The position numbers and the translations under genes are program-made. A stretch of 14,499 nt of DNA from CAZCWM01 sp964622625 (lineage in GTDB: Bacteria > Planctomycetota > Phycisphaerae > Phycisphaerales > Phycisphaeraceae), in contig CAZUUQ010000071.1 of the NCBI GenBank assembly GCA_964622625.1, positions 1 through 14,499 of the forward strand. Direction: 5' to 3'. Shown one piece after another: positions 1 to 7,307 of the stretch; the first letter of the stretch is position 1, and every line of letters starts with the position of its first letter. The notes below the pieces were generated by a model. The model had not been told where the DNA came from. It did not search any database and saw only the letters and a program-made list of their open reading frames with translations.

Positions 1-96
1 GGCAGCGCTCCGCTTCGCGTCGCGGCTAACGGGCGGGCGCGGGTGGGCGGGGCGGCGGCGCGGCGGGAAGGTGGCGGCGTCGGGGCGAGGTGATCC

Positions 97-1479
97 ATGA
101 GCATTCAGGCGTTTCTTGAGCGGTTCGCGGCTGAGCATCTGCACATTCGCAGGCCGGTGCGGCTTGACGACGTCGGGGCGCTGACGGCGCAGACGCAGCA
201 GACGATCGTCTTCGAGCGGATCGAGGGCTACAGCGGGTATCGGCTGATCGACAACCTGTTCCGCGACCGGGCGTGCCAGGCGCGGGTGCTGGGGTGCGGG
301 CCGACGGACGTGGTGCCGAGCCTGCTCGAAGTGCTTCGCCGCGGCCCCCGGAAGTTGAAGCAGGTTAATGATGGCGCATGCCAGACGCACGTGTACAGCG
401 GCGACGACATCGACCTGGGCATGCTGCCGATCGTCACGCACACGGACCTGGACCCGTATCCCTACACCACGTCGTTCGCGATTCACAAGGACCCGCAGAC
501 GGGGCAGTTCAACCAGATGTACCCGCGCTGCGGCGTGCTGGGGCGAAGCGAGATGGTCGCGTCGTTCGTGACGCCGACGGCCAACCGCATCCTGGCCAAG
601 CACCGGGCGGCGAACACGAAGATGCCGCAGGCGATCGTGATCGGGGTGGATCCGGCGTGGGAGTTGGCGGGGTGCTACTCGCATCCGCACAAAGACTGGT
701 GGGAGCTGGAGCTTTTCGAGTCGATCAGCGGCCGCATCGGGGAAGTGGTCAAGTGCAGGACGGTGGACCTGGTCGTGCCGGCCGACGCGAGCATCGTGAT
801 CGAGGGTTACTGCCACCCGACGCGGACGGCGCAGGACGGCCCATCGCCCGGGCCGACGATGCTGTTCACGCCCTATGCGGCCCAGCAGCCGGTGTTCGAG
901 GTCACCGCCATCACCATGAGCGACGACCCCGTCTATCGCAACCATCAGATGACGCCGTTCACCGACCATCAGGAGATGCCCCGGCTGTTTCACGAGGCGA
1001 TCATCTATGAGCGGCTGGCGGCGATGGGGCTGAAGGTGCATGACGTGCATTTCCCGTCGGGCGGCGGGTCGTTGATGTGCCTGATTCAGGTGGAGGCGGC
1101 TTTCGACGGGCAGGTCACCGATGCGCTGCTTTCGACGATGGGGGCGACGTGGCTGAACATGAAGATGGTGGTGGCGGTGGACCCGGACATCGACATCCAC
1201 GACCCGCGCGAGGTGGAGTATGCCCTGGCGACGCGCGTCGATCCGAGCAGGGACGTCATCATTGTGCGCAACGGGCGGGCGTTTCCGTTCGACCCGTGCG
1301 GCGAGCCACTGGTCGATGCATTTGCCGACACGAAGGACACGCGGTTTCCCAGCGTGGTGGGCAAGTGGGGCATCGACGCGACGAAGCCCGTGCCCTACCG
1401 GGCGGAGCGCAAGGCGTTCGACCGCGCCTGGCCGAAGAACTGGGGCAAGGTGAAGCTGAGTGATTATCTTGGTGCGTGA
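97..1479 (+). CDS. UbiD-family decarboxylase, divergent active site
   Basis: The 460-residue product has the usual length for UbiD enzymes, which use prenylated FMN to decarboxylate (or carboxylate) aromatic and alpha,beta-unsaturated acids. Family landmarks seen: a MYPRCGVLGR segment (141-150) matching the YRxQVxG region, with Arg144 at the place of the catalytic Arg; GVDPA at 183-187; LVVPADASIVIEG at 225-237; and PVFEVTAITMSDDPVY at 265-280. The start is ATG 97, preceded by a good ribosome site (GAGGTGAT). Oddity: the stretch normally reading E-G-P-F-G-E reads DGPSPG at 247-252, so the two catalytic Glu positions appear to be Asp and Gly. No ubiX flavin prenyltransferase is in the window. 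It heads a same-strand cassette with an EthD-like protein and an Old Yellow Enzyme. Family membership is secure; the substrate, and even whether it decarboxylates, are unknown. Confidence 0.9.
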   Translation: MSIQAFLERFAAEHLHIRRPVRLDDVGALTAQTQQTIVFERIEGYSGYRLIDNLFRDRACQARVLGCGPTDVVPSLLEVLRRGPRKLKQVNDGACQTHVYSGDDIDLGMLPIVTHTDLDPYPYTTSFAIHKDPQTGQFNQMYPRCGVLGRSEMVASFVTPTANRILAKHRAANTKMPQAIVIGVDPAWELAGCYSHPHKDWWELELFESISGRIGEVVKCRTVDLVVPADASIVIEGYCHPTRTAQDGPSPGPTMLFTPYAAQQPVFEVTAITMSDDPVYRNHQMTPFTDHQEMPRLFHEAIIYERLAAMGLKVHDVHFPSGGGSLMCLIQVEAAFDGQVTDALLSTMGATWLNMKMVVAVDPDIDIHDPREVEYALATRVDPSRDVIIVRNGRAFPFDPCGEPLVDAFADTKDTRFPSVVGKWGIDATKPVPYRAERKAFDRAWPKNWGKVKLSDYLGA

Positions 1480-1502
1480 GAATCACCGCCAAGGCGCCAA
1501 GG

Positions 1503-1602
1503 NNNNNNNNNNNNNNNNNNNNNNNNNNNNNNNNNNNNNNNNNNNNNNNNNNNNNNNNNNNNNNNNNNNNNNNNNNNNNNNNNNNNNNNNNNNNNNNNNN
1601 NN
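1503..1602. other. Assembly gap (100 N)
   Basis: A run of exactly 100 N begins directly after the left arm of the inverted repeat. The round number suggests a placeholder of unknown true length, and the position inside a palindromic repeat suggests the repeat itself broke the assembly. Confidence 0.98.
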
Positions 1603-1614
1603 ATGGCGGGGAAA

Positions 1615-1641
1615 GGTGGGTATCGCTTCGCTCCACCCACC
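1615..1641. repeat. Inner hairpin of the interspersed repeat (GGTGGGT/ACCCACC)
   Basis: GGTGGGT (1615-1621) pairs perfectly with ACCCACC (1635-1641) around a 13-base loop. The minus strand translates to a VGWVERSDTHLS string, which I recognise as the translation of a widely dispersed non-coding repeat, not a real protein. It sits inside the 18-bp inverted repeat, so the two palindromes are nested. Confidence 0.7.
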
Positions 1642-1715
1642 CTACGACTGCTACGACCGCTACCCTGGCGTCCTTGGCGCCTTGGCGGTTCAAGACGGGT
1701 CAGGGAGAGCATGGC

Positions 1716-2051
1716 ATGGCGTGGGCATATCTGGTGATTTACGAAGGGCGGCCGGACGATCCTGAGGCGTTCGTGCGTTACTACCGCGAGCATCATCTGC
1801 CGCTGGTGCGCAAGTTTCCGAAGCTGCGCGGTCTGGAGCTTCTTCTGAGCGAGGACGTCGGCGAGGCGGGCGAAAGCGAGCCGGACCACGTGTTCATGAT
1901 CGCGCGGATGTTGTTTGATTCCCTTGACGATCTGAAGCTGGCCGTGACGTCGCCGCAGCGTGCAGCCGCGCGGGCGGACATGTCGAAGTTTCCGCCGTTC
2001 CATGGCCGCGTGCATCGCCGGGCGGTGCGCATCGAGGATGTCTACAAGTGA
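1716..2051 (+). CDS. EthD-like small protein
   Basis: The 111-residue product resembles EthD-family proteins (dimeric alpha-beta barrel fold): YLVIYEGRPDDPEAF near the N-terminus, then the signature YYREHHLPLVRKFPKLRG. EthD was first known from ethyl tert-butyl ether degradation, but the biochemical role of most members is undefined. The start is the second of two nearby ATGs (1716, not 1711): only this one is in frame, and a GGGAGAG ribosome site lies just upstream. The preceding inverted-repeat element separates it from the UbiD gene by 236 bases, so cotranscription with that gene is likely but not certain. Its stop codon overlaps the GTG start of the downstream Old Yellow Enzyme, which argues for coupled expression and a shared pathway. 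Confidence 0.8.
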   Translation: MAWAYLVIYEGRPDDPEAFVRYYREHHLPLVRKFPKLRGLELLLSEDVGEAGESEPDHVFMIARMLFDSLDDLKLAVTSPQRAAARADMSKFPPFHGRVHRRAVRIEDVYK

Positions 2052-3166
2052 GCGGCGGTCCGCAACGATCCTCCCGACGCGTGCATCTGTTCGAGCCGCT
2101 GCGGCTGCGCGGCGTGACCGCGCGCAACCGGATCATGGTCTCGCCGATGTGCCAGTACTCGGCCGCCCCGCCCGGTCAGCCGCGTGAAGGCGAGCCTCAT
2201 GACTGGCACCACGTGCATCTGCTGACGCGGGCGGTCGGCGGGTTCGGCATCGTGATGACCGAGGCGACGGCGGTGGCGCCCGAAGGGCGCATCAGTCCGC
2301 ACGACACGGGGTTGTGGAACGACGCGCAGCAGGCGGCGTTCGCGCGCATTGCGGCCGGGATCGCGGAGCACGGCGCGGTGGCGGGCATCCAGCTCGCCCA
2401 CGCCGGCCCGAAGGCGTCGCACGCCCGGCCGTGGGAGGATCGCCGACCGCTGTTGCCCGACGCGGGCGGCTGGCCGATCATCGGCCCGACCGATCAGCCC
2501 TGGCAAGCCGGCGACCTCGTGCCCCGCGCGATGTCGACTTCGGATTGCGGGCGCGTCGTCGAGCAGTTCGCGGCCGCGGCGCGGCGGGCGCTGGCGGCGG
2601 GGTTTCGCATCGTCGAAATCCATGCGGCCCACGGCTACCTGCTGCACAGCTTTTACTCGCCGTTGACCAACACGCGCGACGACGCCCACGGGCGCGACTT
2701 TGCCGGCCGCGTGCGGCTGACGCTCGACGTCGCCCGGGCCGTGCGGGCTGTGTGGCCCGACGACCTGCCGCTGTTCGTGCGGCTGTCGTGCAGCGACCAC
2801 GTCGAGGGCGGCTGGACCGTCGAGGACAGCGTGGAACTGGCGCGGCGGCTGAAGGCGGCGGGGGTTGATCTGATCGACTGCTCGAGCGGCGGAGCGTCGC
2901 CGCGGCAGAGCATCGAGCTGTATCCGGGCTACCAGGTGACGCTGGCCGAGACGGTGCGCCGCGGCGCGGACATCGCGAGCGGCGCGGTGGGCCTGATCGG
3001 CGACGCGACGCTGGCTGAGCAGGTGATCGCCGCCGGCCGGGCGGACGTGATCGTGCTGGGCCGCATGGCTTTGTGGGATCCCTACTGGCCGCACCACGCG
3101 GCGAAGAAGCTCGGTGCGGCCGTGACGTTGCCGATCCAGTACGCGCGGGCGGACGTGTTCGGCTGA
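2048..3166 (+). CDS. Old Yellow Enzyme (YqjM/NamA-class ene-reductase)
   Basis: This 372-residue FMN-dependent NAD(P)H oxidoreductase belongs to the class that reduces the C=C bond of enones and related activated alkenes. Visible hallmarks: PMCQYSA at 33-39, with the Cys and Tyr that tune the flavin in YqjM-type enzymes; QLAHAGPKAS at 115-124; and EIHAAHGYLLHSF from 190, with His192 and His195 as the substrate-anchoring pair, followed by SPLTNTRDD. A phosphate-binding region and LGRMALWDPYWP lie near the C-terminus. The start is GTG 2048 in a GTGA overlap with the EthD-like stop codon, indicating translational coupling. It could serve detoxification of electrophiles, but the cassette with UbiD suggests a defined substrate. 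A 2-enoyl-CoA reductase of the larger, iron-sulfur type is excluded by its length. Confidence 0.93.
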   Translation: MSGGPQRSSRRVHLFEPLRLRGVTARNRIMVSPMCQYSAAPPGQPREGEPHDWHHVHLLTRAVGGFGIVMTEATAVAPEGRISPHDTGLWNDAQQAAFARIAAGIAEHGAVAGIQLAHAGPKASHARPWEDRRPLLPDAGGWPIIGPTDQPWQAGDLVPRAMSTSDCGRVVEQFAAAARRALAAGFRIVEIHAAHGYLLHSFYSPLTNTRDDAHGRDFAGRVRLTLDVARAVRAVWPDDLPLFVRLSCSDHVEGGWTVEDSVELARRLKAAGVDLIDCSSGGASPRQSIELYPGYQVTLAETVRRGADIASGAVGLIGDATLAEQVIAAGRADVIVLGRMALWDPYWPHHAAKKLGAAVTLPIQYARADVFG

Positions 3167-3173
3167 GGAAGCG

Positions 3174-3201
3174 GCAACGAATGCGTCAATGTCGTCGTTG
3201 C
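3174..3201. other. Hairpin between convergent genes
   Basis: GCAACGA (3174-3180) and TCGTTGC (3195-3201) form a 7-bp stem with a 14-base loop, lying between the convergent Old Yellow Enzyme and FkbM genes. There is no T tract on either side, so it is not a classical intrinsic terminator. It may still mark the transcript ends. Confidence 0.3.
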
Positions 3202-3235
3202 GTTCGCATGAAACCAAGGGAGACGGCCTGAACCT

Positions 3236-3979
3236 TCATTTCCCGGACAACTGATCGCGATGTGCCCAAAGGGCGTCGGTGACGATCAGGCGGCCTCTGG
3301 GATTGTGGCTCAGATTGTAGATACCACAAAGCTCATAGCCGGCCTTCTGCATGTGGCGATCCATGTCGTGAAAGAGGGCCTGGTTCTCATACAGGTGAAC
3401 GAATTCCACTTCTGAATACACGAGCCGGATGCGACCGGCCGCCAAGGCGTCGACGGCCCCGCGCAGCACGTCGATTTCCGTGCCCTGTGTATCCATCTTG
3501 AGAATATCGAGCACGGCAATGTCATATTCCCGCATGAGCTGGTCGACGGTCGTGATATCGACTTCCCGGCGTTCCACGGTCTTGTAGTAGTGATCCGGCG
3601 ACCACTGACCGACGTCCGTGGCCGCGGGCAGAAGTGAGTTGGTCTGGGTGAACGCATTGACGTGCAGCTCGGCCCGCCCGTCGCGGGCGCCGAGGGCGAC
3701 TTGCCTTGGGGTGACGCGAGGATCGCCCGCGTAACGATCGCGCAGCTTTTCGAACGACGGGGCGAAGGGCTCAAAGCTGTAGATGCGCGCGTGCGGCATG
3801 ATGTGCCGGTAGCGTTTGACCGACTGGCCGGTATGTGCGCCGACGTCAAAAATCACGGCATCGGTGCGGCCGCCCAGCAGCGTCTTCTGGTGCAGCAGTG
3901 CGTCGCGCTGCGGCTCGAATCGCTCCAGCACATACCCGGCGCGGCGGATGACGGCGTTAAGCCATTCGCGAAGTGTCAT
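3236..3979 (-). CDS. FkbM-family SAM-dependent methyltransferase
   Basis: A 247-residue methyltransferase. The SAM-binding motif I is DVGAHTG at 45-51, followed by an acidic loop YSFEPF near 67-72 and the FkbM hallmark LKMDTQGTEIDVLRG around 160-174, with YSEVEF further on. FkbM-family enzymes commonly O-methylate sugars or natural products, for example in surface polysaccharide synthesis; the acceptor here cannot be read. The open frame runs 126 codons further upstream, but that part is Arg/Pro-rich and unlike the family. ATG 3979 has AGGAG at 3988-3992 with an 8-base spacer and begins the methyltransferase fold, so I chose it. It lies 161 bases downstream of tsaE on the same strand, with no glycosyltransferase neighbours, so pathway context is missing. 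Confidence 0.87.
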   Translation of the reverse strand: MTLREWLNAVIRRAGYVLERFEPQRDALLHQKTLLGGRTDAVIFDVGAHTGQSVKRYRHIMPHARIYSFEPFAPSFEKLRDRYAGDPRVTPRQVALGARDGRAELHVNAFTQTNSLLPAATDVGQWSPDHYYKTVERREVDITTVDQLMREYDIAVLDILKMDTQGTEIDVLRGAVDALAAGRIRLVYSEVEFVHLYENQALFHDMDRHMQKAGYELCGIYNLSHNPRGRLIVTDALWAHRDQLSGK

Positions 3980-3987
3980 TGCGCGAT

Positions 3988-3992
3988 CTCCT
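3988..3992 (-). promoter_or_regulatory. Ribosome binding site that sets the FkbM start
   Basis: AGGAG on the minus strand, 8 bases before ATG 3979. It decides between this start and the much longer open frame extending upstream. Confidence 0.7.
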
Positions 3993-4140
3993 GATGCCGT
4001 CGCTGATCGAGCCGCCGTGCGCTGATCGACAGCGGTGGAACACATACAGACTATGTCGATCCGGCATCGCGTGCGACCGCGCCTCTGGCGAGCGGGGGCT
4101 TGCGGACGACGGGGCGAACGCGACAGACCGGCGGCCCGGC

Positions 4141-4845
4141 CTACTCGCCTTCTTCGAGATCGCTCTGCTCGATCGGCCGACTGATGACGTACTGCCCGCC
4201 GAGCCATTTGCCCAGGTCGACCTGCCGGCAGCGGCGCGAACAGAAGGGGAAGTGTTCCTCGTCCTCGGCGACGGGTCTGCCGCAGATCGGACAGGGTTGG
4301 CGCAGGCCGAGGGCGGCTTCGAGGTCGGCCCGCAGGGCGGCGAGGCGGGCGGCCCACGTGCCCAGACCGGTGAGCATCACGTCGCGCTGCTGCTCGCCGC
4401 TGTGGGTCAACTCGATGCGCAGGTGCTCAGCCTGCGCCAGTTCGGCCAGTCGGTCGGCCCACTCGACGGCGACGACAGCCTGCTGACGCATCTCGCCGCC
4501 GGGCAACAGTGTCGACGGATCCCAGCCGATGGATTCGAGCTGTTCAAGGGTCGCGATGCGGTAGGCGTCCACATGGACGAGGACGGGCGGCTGCTGGTCG
4601 CCCTCGGCCTTTTCCGAAACGTATTCCTGCACCATGACGAACGTCGGACTGGAGACCATACGCTCATCGAGGCCCAGGCCGCGAGCCAGGCCGCGCACCA
4701 GTTGCGTCTTGCCCGCCCCCAGTTCGCCGACGAGCGCGATCAGGTCGCCGCCGCGGCATGCCCGTCCGATGGCGCAACCGATGGCCACGGTCCGGGCCAT
4801 GCAGTCGCTGCGGCCATGCCAGGTCATCATGTCGGCACGGGTCAT
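4141..4845 (-). CDS. tsaE: TsaE (t6A37 tRNA ATPase) fused to a YacG-like zinc domain
   Basis: A 234-residue protein with two recognisable parts. Residues about 15-165 are TsaE, the ATPase that works with TsaB and TsaD in threonylcarbamoyl-adenosine formation at tRNA position 37: Walker A GELGAGKT (40-47), SPTF (66-69), HVDAYRI (91-97) and VEWADRL (127-133). Residues 185-222 carry a four-cysteine ribbon, CPIC at 185-188 and FCSRRC at 201-206, followed by DLGKWLGGQYVI. This is the pattern of YacG, a small protein described in E. coli as a DNA gyrase inhibitor and normally separate at about 65 residues. TsaE alone is usually near 150 residues, so the extra length fits a fusion. The start is ATG 4845, in an ATGA overlap with the thiL stop and with GGGAGGG at 4854-4860. 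The thiL-tsaE neighbourhood is common in bacteria. The fusion is read directly; any functional link is unknown. Confidence 0.9.
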   Translation of the reverse strand: MTRADMMTWHGRSDCMARTVAIGCAIGRACRGGDLIALVGELGAGKTQLVRGLARGLGLDERMVSSPTFVMVQEYVSEKAEGDQQPPVLVHVDAYRIATLEQLESIGWDPSTLLPGGEMRQQAVVAVEWADRLAELAQAEHLRIELTHSGEQQRDVMLTGLGTWAARLAALRADLEAALGLRQPCPICGRPVAEDEEHFPFCSRRCRQVDLGKWLGGQYVISRPIEQSDLEEGE

Positions 4846-5870
4846 GACGTAAACCCTCCCTGTGCGGCGGGGGAGCCATGCTCCCATCCGCCCCGCGGCA
4901 TGGGTTCACTGCGGCCATCTGACCAGCGAAGGATGACGGCGGGGCTTGTGTCGGCATCGGCTTTGGGCAGCATGCGGCCGATGTGCGTGACGGGAATGCC
5001 GTTGAACACACCGGGGCGCAGGTGCCGGGCATGGTCGGCGGGAACGGTGAAGAGCAGTTCGTAGTCCTCACCGTCTTCGATGGCATGCCGCCAGGCGGGC
5101 TTGCCGTCGGCTTTCTCAGCGACGCGGGCGGCGCGGCTGACGGGCAGGTGATCGACCCACAGCTCAGCTCGCACGCCGCTGGCTTCGCAGATACGGGGCA
5201 GGTCGGCCGCCAGACCATCGCTCAGGTCGATCATCGCGTGTACCTCGATACCGGGCAGGAAGACCAGTTGGCGGGCCACGCGCAGTCGCGGCTCGAAGTC
5301 GAGGTGGTGCGTGCGGCCATCGACGGTGACGAGGCTTCCGCCGAGCGTGCCGGTGACAAACAGGGCGTCGCCAGGCTGGGCGGCACTGCGTCGCACCGGC
5401 TCGACGCCCCCGCCGTGCGCCAGGATCGTTACGGTGATCAGCAGTGGGCCGTCCCAGACGGCGATGTCGCCGCCGACCAGGGGGCAGTCGTATTCGGCGG
5501 CGGTGCGGCGCATGGCGTCGAAGAGCTGCGTGGCCTGCTCGTGGGGGAAGGCGCGGGGCAGGCAGACAGCCGCGACGGCGCCCAGGGGGACGGCGGCCAT
5601 GGCGGCGACATCGGAGAGATTCCGTGTGACAGCCTTGCGGGCGATCCTGTCCAGGAGCGTGTCGGCGAGGTTGAAGTGGACGCCGTCGGCCACCTGATCG
5701 ACGGTGACAAGCACGTCGCCGCGGCCGCTGTTTTCTCCGTTGGCCGGCGGGGCGGGCAGGCGCAGGGCGGCCATGTCGTCGCCGGGCGGGATGATGACCG
5801 TCGCGGCGTTGAGCTGAGCGTTGGCTGCGTAAATGTGGGCCAGCAGGTCGCGTTCACGCATACGGATCAT
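4842..5870 (-). CDS. thiL: Thiamine-phosphate kinase
   Basis: ThiL phosphorylates thiamine monophosphate to the active cofactor thiamine diphosphate in the cytoplasm. The 342-residue product shows the family's metal- and substrate-binding motifs in order: PGDDMAAL (29-36), VTVDQVADGVHF (55-66, where VDTLVEGVHF is usual), NLSDVAAMAA (84-93), GGDIA (133-137), MIDLSDGLAADL (213-224) and EDGEDYELLFT (265-275). Length is normal for the family. The start is ATG 5870, with a second ATG three codons later; neither has a strong ribosome site, so the exact start is uncertain. The stop overlaps the tsaE start by ATGA, so the two are translated together. The 107 bases to the cyclopropane synthase upstream hold no recognisable signal. 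Confidence 0.93.
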   Translation of the reverse strand: MIRMRERDLLAHIYAANAQLNAATVIIPPGDDMAALRLPAPPANGENSGRGDVLVTVDQVADGVHFNLADTLLDRIARKAVTRNLSDVAAMAAVPLGAVAAVCLPRAFPHEQATQLFDAMRRTAAEYDCPLVGGDIAVWDGPLLITVTILAHGGGVEPVRRSAAQPGDALFVTGTLGGSLVTVDGRTHHLDFEPRLRVARQLVFLPGIEVHAMIDLSDGLAADLPRICEASGVRAELWVDHLPVSRAARVAEKADGKPAWRHAIEDGEDYELLFTVPADHARHLRPGVFNGIPVTHIGRMLPKADADTSPAVILRWSDGRSEPMPRGGWEHGSPAAQGGFTS

Positions 5871-5977
5871 TGTAGGTCATCGCACGACGCACCCGCAGCG
5901 CATCCATGTGGTCGAACCTTGTGCCGCTCCGCTCGCGCCATCGCGCGGGCCAGGACAAGACGCGATGCAGGCATGTG

Positions 5978-7231
5978 TCACAAACCGGCGCGGGCAGCTT
6001 CAGCAGGGCGACCGCTCCGGCACGCGCGCCCGGATGACCGCATGTCCACCTCGCGGCACAGCGGCCAGGGCGCGGGGCCGTCGCCGCCGGCCAGCACCAC
6101 CTGCCACAACTGCAGTCCGCCCCAGCGGAACGCCGCCTCGGCCCCCTGGAGATACAGCCACCACATCCGCGCAAAGGGTTCGTCGTACATCCGCACGACC
6201 TGATCGCGGACAGCCTGAAAATTCGCCGACCAGTGCGCCAGCGTCCGGGCATAGTGCTGGTTGAGATTCTCCACATCGAGAATGCACAGGCCGGCCTCGC
6301 CGGCATGATCGGCAATCTGGCCAAGCGTCGGCAGATAGCCGCCGGGGAAGATGTACCGGCCGATCCACGGATCGCCGCGCTGCGGCGTCATGCGGCCGAT
6401 GGTGTGCAGAATCGACAGGCCGCCCTCGGCCAGCCGCTGCCGCCACTGGCCGAAAAATTGCCCATACTGCTCCCGCCCCACATGCTCGAACATGCCGACG
6501 CTGATGATCCGGTCGTAGCGCCCGCCCACCTCGCGCCAGTCACGGCGCAGCACCCGCACCCGATCGTCCAGCCCCCGTCGTGCCGCCTGTGCTTCAATGT
6601 GACGCGCCTGCTCGACCGCGGGCGTCACGCCCACGCCGCGCACGCCATACCGCTGCGCGGCATGCAGCAGCAACGAACCCCACCCGCAGCCGATGTCCAG
6701 CAGCGTCTGCCCCGGCTTCCCCGGCTGCCCCGGCTCCAGTCGCGCCTTGCGGCAGAGCAGTTCGAGCTTCTGCCGCTGGGCTGTCGCCAGGCTGTCCTCG
6801 TCGTGCAGGAAGTAAGCGCACGAATACGTCAGCGACGGGTCAAGCCACAGGGCATAGAACTCATTGCCCAGGTCGTAATGATGACGCGCATGTGCCACAG
6901 CCCGGCTGACCGACGTCGGCCGCGGCAGGCTGCGATACCACTCGATCAGGCGGCTGTACCCGCGCGCCGCCAGCGCCGGCCAGGTGCGATAGAAGCCTTC
7001 GAGGACATCGATCAGCGGCCCGCGCACCTCGACGTCGCCCCGCATGTACGCCTCGCCGAACGCCAGCGAAGGCGCCGTCCACAGTCGGCCCAATCGTCGT
7101 GGCCGCTGGACGATGACCTCGACGCGCGGCTCGCCGTCGCCCAGCAGCAGATCACGCCCCGCCATCGCCATATGGACCGCCGGGCCGCGCCATTGCCGCT
7201 GCAAGTGCCGGAGCATTCGCTTCATCAACAT
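5978..7231 (-). CDS. cfa: Cyclopropane-fatty-acyl-phospholipid synthase family
   Basis: This 417-residue SAM-dependent enzyme transfers a methylene group to the double bond of unsaturated fatty acyl chains in membrane lipids. It has an N-terminal lipid-binding part, then HHYDLGNEFYALWLDPS (117-133) and TYSCAYF (135-141), the SAM motif LLDIGCGWGSLL (177-188), SVGMFEHVG (244-252), ILHTIGR (274-280) and HYARTLAHW (326-334). The bicarbonate ligands known from E. coli Cfa correspond to Cys138, Glu249, His276, Ile278 and Tyr327, all present, so it looks active. The last 30 or so residues, rich in Arg and Ala, are unlike the family and may be a drifted tail. Three ATGs lie within the first six codons; 7231 is chosen, behind a G-rich run. 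It follows acr3 by 76 bases and may be read through from the ars operon, though no functional link is evident. Related chemistries (mycolic-type methyltransferases) are the main alternative. Confidence 0.9.
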   Translation of the reverse strand: MLMKRMLRHLQRQWRGPAVHMAMAGRDLLLGDGEPRVEVIVQRPRRLGRLWTAPSLAFGEAYMRGDVEVRGPLIDVLEGFYRTWPALAARGYSRLIEWYRSLPRPTSVSRAVAHARHHYDLGNEFYALWLDPSLTYSCAYFLHDEDSLATAQRQKLELLCRKARLEPGQPGKPGQTLLDIGCGWGSLLLHAAQRYGVRGVGVTPAVEQARHIEAQAARRGLDDRVRVLRRDWREVGGRYDRIISVGMFEHVGREQYGQFFGQWRQRLAEGGLSILHTIGRMTPQRGDPWIGRYIFPGGYLPTLGQIADHAGEAGLCILDVENLNQHYARTLAHWSANFQAVRDQVVRMYDEPFARMWWLYLQGAEAAFRWGGLQLWQVVLAGGDGPAPWPLCREVDMRSSGRACRSGRPAEAARAGL

Positions 7232-7258
7232 GAGTCAGGCCCCCCAGGCGACAGGTGC

Positions 7259-7285
7259 TTGCTGAACTATAGCCCGCGTCAGCAA
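7259..7285. other. Perfect 7-bp inverted repeat between acr3 and cfa
   Basis: TTGCTGA (7259-7265) and TCAGCAA (7279-7285) are exact complements around 13 bases. It lies 26 bases beyond the upstream end of cfa. There is no T tract on the minus strand, so it is not a standard terminator; a transcript-end hairpin or a regulator site for cfa are both possible. Confidence 0.35.
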
Positions 7286-7307
7286 CCCGGGGGCGGGGCG
7301 ATCCGTG

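Larger units (their letters stand above)
1485..1689. repeat. Inverted-repeat element with perfect 18-bp arms
   Basis: Two perfectly complementary 18-base arms, ACCGCCAAGGCGCCAAGG at 1485-1502 and its reverse complement at 1672-1689, enclose this stretch between the UbiD stop codon and the EthD-like gene. The left arm starts six bases after the stop. The arm itself is built of repeated CGCCAAGG units. The interior holds an assembly gap and a second hairpin. From memory, CGCCAAGG-type arms and the inner motif resemble short interspersed palindromic repeats found in many environmental bacterial genomes. No transposase is visible, so this is more like a non-autonomous (REP/MITE-like) repeat than an insertion sequence. 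Confidence 0.75.

Noticed and set aside
1259..1693. Minus-strand open frame containing VGWVERSDTHLS
   Set aside because: This is the translation of an interspersed non-coding repeat and spans the N run.
2042..3217. 391-codon minus-strand open frame opposite the Old Yellow Enzyme
   Set aside because: Arg/His-rich shadow of a well-supported gene on the other strand.
3980..4357. N-terminal extension of the FkbM methyltransferase by 126 codons
   Set aside because: The extension is Arg/Pro-rich, overlaps tsaE, and a good ribosome site precedes the internal ATG at 3979.
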